Origin: Synechococcus sp. CBW1004
Lineage (GTDB): Bacteria > Cyanobacteriota > Cyanobacteriia > PCC-6307 > Cyanobiaceae
Assembly: GCF_015840715.1 (NCBI RefSeq)
Contig: NZ_CP060397.1
Coordinates: 2,748,686-2,812,685 of the forward strand
Direction of reading: 5' to 3'
DNA: 64,000 nt
A program made the position numbers and the translations under genes. Below, piece by piece: positions 62,279 to 64,000 of this stretch. Every line of letters begins with the position of its first letter. Position 1 is the first letter of the stretch. Under the pieces are notes generated by a model that made no database searches, was not told where the DNA came from, and saw only the letters and a program-made list of their open reading frames with translations.

Positions 62279-62473
62279 TCAGCCGGCCTGCGGGTGGCTG
62301 TAGTGCCGGCCGCGGTAGGTGAGCGTCCGGTTCCCGTCGCCGGCGCTCTTCGGCGCGTCGTGGTGGGCGTCGACGTAGGCCACGCCGCGGTAGGCCTTGG
62401 CCATCAGGTACTGGGCGTCATCGAGGCGCTGGTCCTTGAGGATCCGGTTGCGGATCAGTTCGAGCACGTTCAT
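62279..62473 (-). CDS. DUF4278-like small protein
   Basis: 64 residues from MNVLELIRNRILKDQRLDDA. It contains two copies of the YRGxxY element typical of DUF4278: AYRGVAYVDAHHDA and LTYRGRHYSH. A longer start at 62533 exists but is not family-like. Function unknown. Confidence 0.65.
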   Translation of the reverse strand: MNVLELIRNRILKDQRLDDAQYLMAKAYRGVAYVDAHHDAPKSAGDGNRTLTYRGRHYSHPQAG

Positions 62474-62687
62474 CGCGTTCTCCACAGGGTCCGCGTCCCC
62501 GTTGCCTGGCGCGGAGCGTTCTGCGTCCACCACGGGGGTGGATCAACGTTCTGTTATTCAAGCATCTGGTAGCGGTTGATACAGTGTGATCCGGTGCGGG
62601 CTTTTTGTTTCTTCGCATCCGTGTTGGCGGCGGCCGGTCGGCTCCGGCGCTGCTTGAGTGAGGGTCCTCCGACCGCCTCACGCCGCC

Positions 62688-62993
62688 ATGTACGCCACCC
62701 TGCGTGAATACGAGGGCATTCAGGATGTCCGCGCCGCTCTCGATCCCCTGAGGGAGGGTCTCCTGGCCGAACTGGAGGCCCTGCCCGGCTTCGTCTCGTA
62801 TCACTTCGTTGATGTGGGCGAGGCGGCGGGCCGGATGATCTCGCTCACGGTGTTCGACAGCCAGGAGGCGGCGGAGCGCTCCAACGCCATCGCCGCCCGC
62901 TGGGTTGAGCGCTGGCGGTCCGAGCATCCCGACACTGCCCCCCGGGCCAGCCGTGTGGATGCCGGTCCGGTGCTCTGCAGCGCCACGGCCTGA
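62688..62993 (+). CDS. Antibiotic-biosynthesis-monooxygenase-fold protein
   Basis: 101 residues from MYATLREYEGIQDVRAALDP. The dimeric ferredoxin-like fold shows in LLAELEALPGFVSYHFVDVG and MISLTVFDSQEAAERSNAIA with RWVERWRSEHP. Such proteins act as small monooxygenases or sensors. The next gene starts within 40 bp. Confidence 0.8.
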   Translation: MYATLREYEGIQDVRAALDPLREGLLAELEALPGFVSYHFVDVGEAAGRMISLTVFDSQEAAERSNAIAARWVERWRSEHPDTAPRASRVDAGPVLCSATA

Positions 62994-63031
62994 GCGCGTT
63001 GCAGCCCCGGCCGTGGTCTGTGGCGGCGCTG

Positions 63032-64000
63032 ATGCCGCTGGCCTCCGCGCTGCCGATGATGGGGACCCTGGAGCCGGCGCCGATGATCCGCCCCGATCTG
63101 CCGCCGATCAGCGGTGAAGAGTCCGCACTGCTGGCCCTGAGGCGCCAGGAGACGCCGCCGGGTCCGTCACGTCCGGCTCCGGTGGGCCACGGCCCGCGCT
63201 TCGACCGGATCCGCTCGGCGTTCGCCTGCGCCCTGCACATGCATCAGCCCACGATTCCGGCCGGTGCCGATGGCGCGCTGATCTCCCATCTGCAGTTCAT
63301 GTTCGAGCATCCCGGCGAGGGGGACAACCACAACGCCGGACCGTTCGCCCACTGCTACCGGCGCATGGTGGATCTGATCCCGCAGGTGATCAGGGAAGGC
63401 GGCGATCCGCGCCTCATGCTCGATTACTCCGGCACCTTGCTGTGGGGGTTCGAGCAGATGGGCCGCCACGACATTCTCGAGGCCCTGCATCGGCTCGCCT
63501 GTGATCCGGCGCTGGTGCCCCACGTCGAATGGCTGGGCACCTTCTGGGGCCATGCGGTGGCTCCTTCCACGCCCATCCCCGATCTGAAGCTGCACATTCA
63601 GGCCTGGCAGCACCATTTCGCCGCCCTGTTCGGATCCGAGGCGCTGCAGCGGGTGCAGGGCTTCTCGCTGCCGGAGATGGCCCTGCCCAATCACCCCGAC
63701 ACCCTCTTCGCCCTGGTGTCGGCGCTCAACGACTGCGGTTACCGCTGGCTGTTGCTGCAGGAGCACAGCGTCGAGAATCCCGATGGCTCGGCTCTGCGTC
63801 ACGAGCAGCGATACGGCCCCAACCGGCTGGTGGCGCGCAGCTCCACTGGTGAGACGGCCACGATCACCGCTCTGATCAAGACGCAGGGCTCCGACACCAA
63901 GCTGGTGGGGCAGATGCAGCCCTGTTACGAGGCCCTGGGGCTCGGCCCGGTGCCGCTCGGCGACACCACCATCCCGCCCCTGGTGAGCCAGATCGCCGAC
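63032..64000 (+). CDS. Glycoside hydrolase family 57 protein (N-terminal part)
   Basis: At least 323 residues, running off the right edge. Start at ATG 63032 (a TTG at 62999 is also in frame). The GH57 N-terminal signature ACALHMHQPTIPAG is visible, then FAHCYRRMVDLIPQVIREGG, LMLDYSGTLLWGFEQM, LGTFWGHAVAPSTPIPDLKL (with the Trp-Gly-His turn) and LPEMALPNHPDTLF. GH57 enzymes act on alpha-glucans (amylase, branching enzyme, amylopullulanase); which type cannot be decided from this part. Confidence 0.85.
   Translation, partial: MPLASALPMMGTLEPAPMIRPDLPPISGEESALLALRRQETPPGPSRPAPVGHGPRFDRIRSAFACALHMHQPTIPAGADGALISHLQFMFEHPGEGDNHNAGPFAHCYRRMVDLIPQVIREGGDPRLMLDYSGTLLWGFEQMGRHDILEALHRLACDPALVPHVEWLGTFWGHAVAPSTPIPDLKLHIQAWQHHFAALFGSEALQRVQGFSLPEMALPNHPDTLFALVSALNDCGYRWLLLQEHSVENPDGSALRHEQRYGPNRLVARSSTGETATITALIKTQGSDTKLVGQMQPCYEALGLGPVPLGDTTIPPLVSQIAD

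Overview
The window looks like a GC-rich picocyanobacterial chromosome of the Synechococcus/Cyanobium type. The indicators are a 59-residue NdhS subunit of the photosynthetic NDH-1 complex, the manC-rimM-ndhS-rnc-rnpB neighbourhood, and cyanobacteria-typical families (DUF3598, DUF427, DUF4278, DUF1651 and Nif11 remnants, a PGPL-type C-terminal sorting signal). No rRNA, CRISPR array, phage or integron-integrase gene was seen.

Layout. 0.2-4.7 kb is conserved core: manC, rimM, ndhS, rnc, the RNase P RNA gene and tRNA-Arg(CCT). 5.3-13 kb is a patchwork of an IS element, an HD hydrolase whose last codons were replaced by that IS, a choloylglycine-hydrolase-like enzyme without a visible start codon, a GNAT remnant, a class II histone-deacetylase-like protein, an MNT/HEPN toxin-antitoxin pair, a deleted PIN toxin and two secreted proteins. 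14-25 kb is an island of small secreted or membrane proteins. A block of five genes (DUF3955, LprI-like, two unknowns, SH3-like) occurs twice, with block-wise near-identical sequence. 25-30.4 kb is a nest of IS elements. 30.5-32.1 kb holds a hicAB pair framed by two structured sites with attC (integron recombination site) architecture, then a GIY-YIG-like gene. A third such site lies at 21.3 kb. 33-44.5 kb is mostly ordinary metabolism and transport: a frameshifted ClC channel, a sugar-binding protein, a hydrolase with an internal 15-bp minisatellite, DUF427, an SDR-WbuC fusion, DUF3598, a methyltransferase, a nitrilase and an osmoprotectant transporter fusion. 44.8-56.7 kb is a type I restriction-modification locus (hsdR, hsdM, hsdS) with vapBC, hicBA and remnants of Uma2, HigA and a second hsdM in its middle. 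Its hsdS is split by two copies of one IS. 57-61.6 kb is a 1541-residue DUF4114 exoprotein. The right end holds a Nif11 remnant, a DUF4278 protein, a monooxygenase-fold protein and the start of a GH57 glycosidase.

Mobile DNA dominates the story. Eight complete IS copies of five kinds have terminal repeats and target duplications that can be read directly. Removing both IS copies from hsdS, with one target copy each, restores a single 531-codon frame (530 residues), so restriction was probably lost recently. The most novel signal is the attC-like set: stems with two conserved bulged bases, and a hicAB unit whose 5' edge is complementary to the R'' box of its 3' site, as expected for a true gene cassette. 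No integrase lies in the window, so this would be a cassette cluster away from, or lacking, its integrase.
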